Shown: one piece after another, positions 63,642 to 64,000 of the stretch
How the letters are laid out: each line of letters opens with the position of its first letter
Numbering within the stretch: position 1 is the stretch's first letter
From: Acidithiobacillus ferridurans
GTDB taxonomy: Bacteria > Pseudomonadota > Gammaproteobacteria > Acidithiobacillales > Acidithiobacillaceae
Length of the DNA: 64,000 nt
Direction of reading: 5' to 3'
NCBI RefSeq assembly: GCF_003966655.1
Contig: NZ_AP018795.1
Location: 2,187,501-2,251,500, forward strand
Program-made: the position numbers and the translations under genes
The notes under the pieces: generated by a model
The model's database searches: none
What the model was told of the DNA's origin: nothing
The model's input: only the letters and a program-made list of their open reading frames with translations

Positions 63642-63656
63642 GCAATAATGATGCCT
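63642..63656 (-). promoter_or_regulatory. Sigma-54-like promoter of the FmdB-type gene
   Basis: Read on the minus strand: AGGCATC-ATTA-TTGC, exact GG-N10-GC spacing; the first base is A instead of T. It lies just after the ankyrin-repeat gene stop and 52 bases before the fmdB-type start. Confidence 0.5.
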
Positions 63657-63658
63657 GT

Positions 63659-64000
63659 TCAGGTGACGGCTTTTATCCGCCTCGGTGTTTCGCGCAACAA
63701 ATTCAGACATTCCAGATTGGCCGCCATATCCAGTGCGGTGAAATCATCGAGCGAAAGGAGGCTCCGGTGCGCACCGAATGCCAGCAAACGCGCCACTACC
63801 GACGTCTTGCCAGCGGATGCAGCATACATCAGGCAAGTGGCGCCATTGTCATTCTGGTGGTTGAGGTTGGCGCCAACCGCGACCAGCAGGTCCAGTATGT
63901 CCAGATTCTCACTGACACATGCGAACCAGAGGGCCTGATTGCCGTCGTTATTGCGTTGGTGCGGGTCGGCACCGGCGGCGAGCAATTCAGCCACCCGTTC
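63659..64000 (-). CDS. Ankyrin-repeat protein, C-terminal part (cut by window edge)
   Basis: Open to the right edge; the last 113 residues are present. Ankyrin repeats: VAELLAAGADPHQRNNDGNQ, DLLVAVGANLNHQNDNGATC and VARLLAFGAHRSLLSLDDFT with intervening helices, followed by a short C-terminal helix with LNLLRETPRR. Ankyrin proteins bind partner proteins. Its neighbours suggest it is part of the nif-linked set. Confidence 0.88.
   Translation of the reverse strand, partial: ERVAELLAAGADPHQRNNDGNQALWFACVSENLDILDLLVAVGANLNHQNDNGATCLMYAASAGKTSVVARLLAFGAHRSLLSLDDFTALDMAANLECLNLLRETPRRIKAVT

Overview
The window is a bacterial chromosome segment of roughly 58% G+C by eye. Gene content and order point to Acidithiobacillus, most likely a diazotrophic, A. 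ferrooxidans-type species. The best marker is an oxidoreductase/aminotransferase pair (gnnA, gnnB) between lpxA and lpxB. That pair is known from A. ferrooxidans, where it makes the 3-amino sugar nucleotide for all-amide lipid A. This assignment is inference; no database search was run.

Left part (1-9.5 kb): the end of a DEAD-box RNA helicase gene, then the phosphate regulon phoB-phoR-pstS-pstC-pstA-pstB-phoU-ppx. A Pho box in front of pstS overlaps the phoR stop codon. A DedA-family membrane protein follows.

Middle part (9.6-31.6 kb): a dense plus-strand housekeeping block, rpsB-tsf-pyrH-frr-uppS-cdsA-dxr-rseP-bamA-skp-lpxD-fabZ-lpxA-gnnA-gnnB-lpxB-rnhB-dnaE-accA-tilS. Most genes overlap or nearly abut. 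It covers translation, undecaprenyl and phospholipid precursors, outer-membrane assembly, lipid A, replication and fatty-acid synthesis.

31.5-38.8 kb: a dihydroorotase and dksA on the minus strand, then a CbbY-like phosphatase, a Fur-family regulator, a PrxQ/Bcp peroxiredoxin, a PIN-PhoH ATPase and arginine decarboxylase.

38.8-45.6 kb: a minus-strand operon headed by fixABCX (electron bifurcation to nitrogenase). It continues into a thioredoxin-fold 2Fe-2S ferredoxin, a TPR protein, a DUF86/HEPN-like protein, a glutathione S-transferase, a small unknown, a fumarylacetoacetase-family hydrolase and another unknown.

45.6-56.8 kb: a 584-bp divergent control region carries a sigma-54 (-24/-12) promoter in each direction and one perfect NifA-type site (TGT-N10-ACA). 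The plus-strand promoter faces an unbroken gene string: truncated-haemoglobin-like globin, two paralogous TonB-dependent receptors, exbB, exbD, tonB, a FecE/MolC-type ATPase fused in frame to a signal-less ModA-like domain, a FecB/MolA-type binding protein and a FecCD permease. I read this as a nitrogen-regulated metal or oxoanion uptake system, with molybdate or a molybdenum chelate the favoured substrate (inference).

56.9-60.6 kb, minus strand: a WtpA/ModA-type binding protein, an outer-membrane porin, and a cation-diffusion-facilitator transporter with a C-terminal NifX/FeMo-co-binding-like domain. 60.7-64 kb: another sigma-54 promoter drives an AAA+ ATPase, a 55-residue small protein and a Rieske ferredoxin. 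Facing them are a FmdB zinc-ribbon gene with its own sigma-54-like site, a 77-residue unknown and the end of an ankyrin-repeat gene. The right third therefore looks like the flank of a nif cluster, with nif structural genes expected beyond the right edge. No tRNA, rRNA, CRISPR array, insertion sequence or integrase was recognised.
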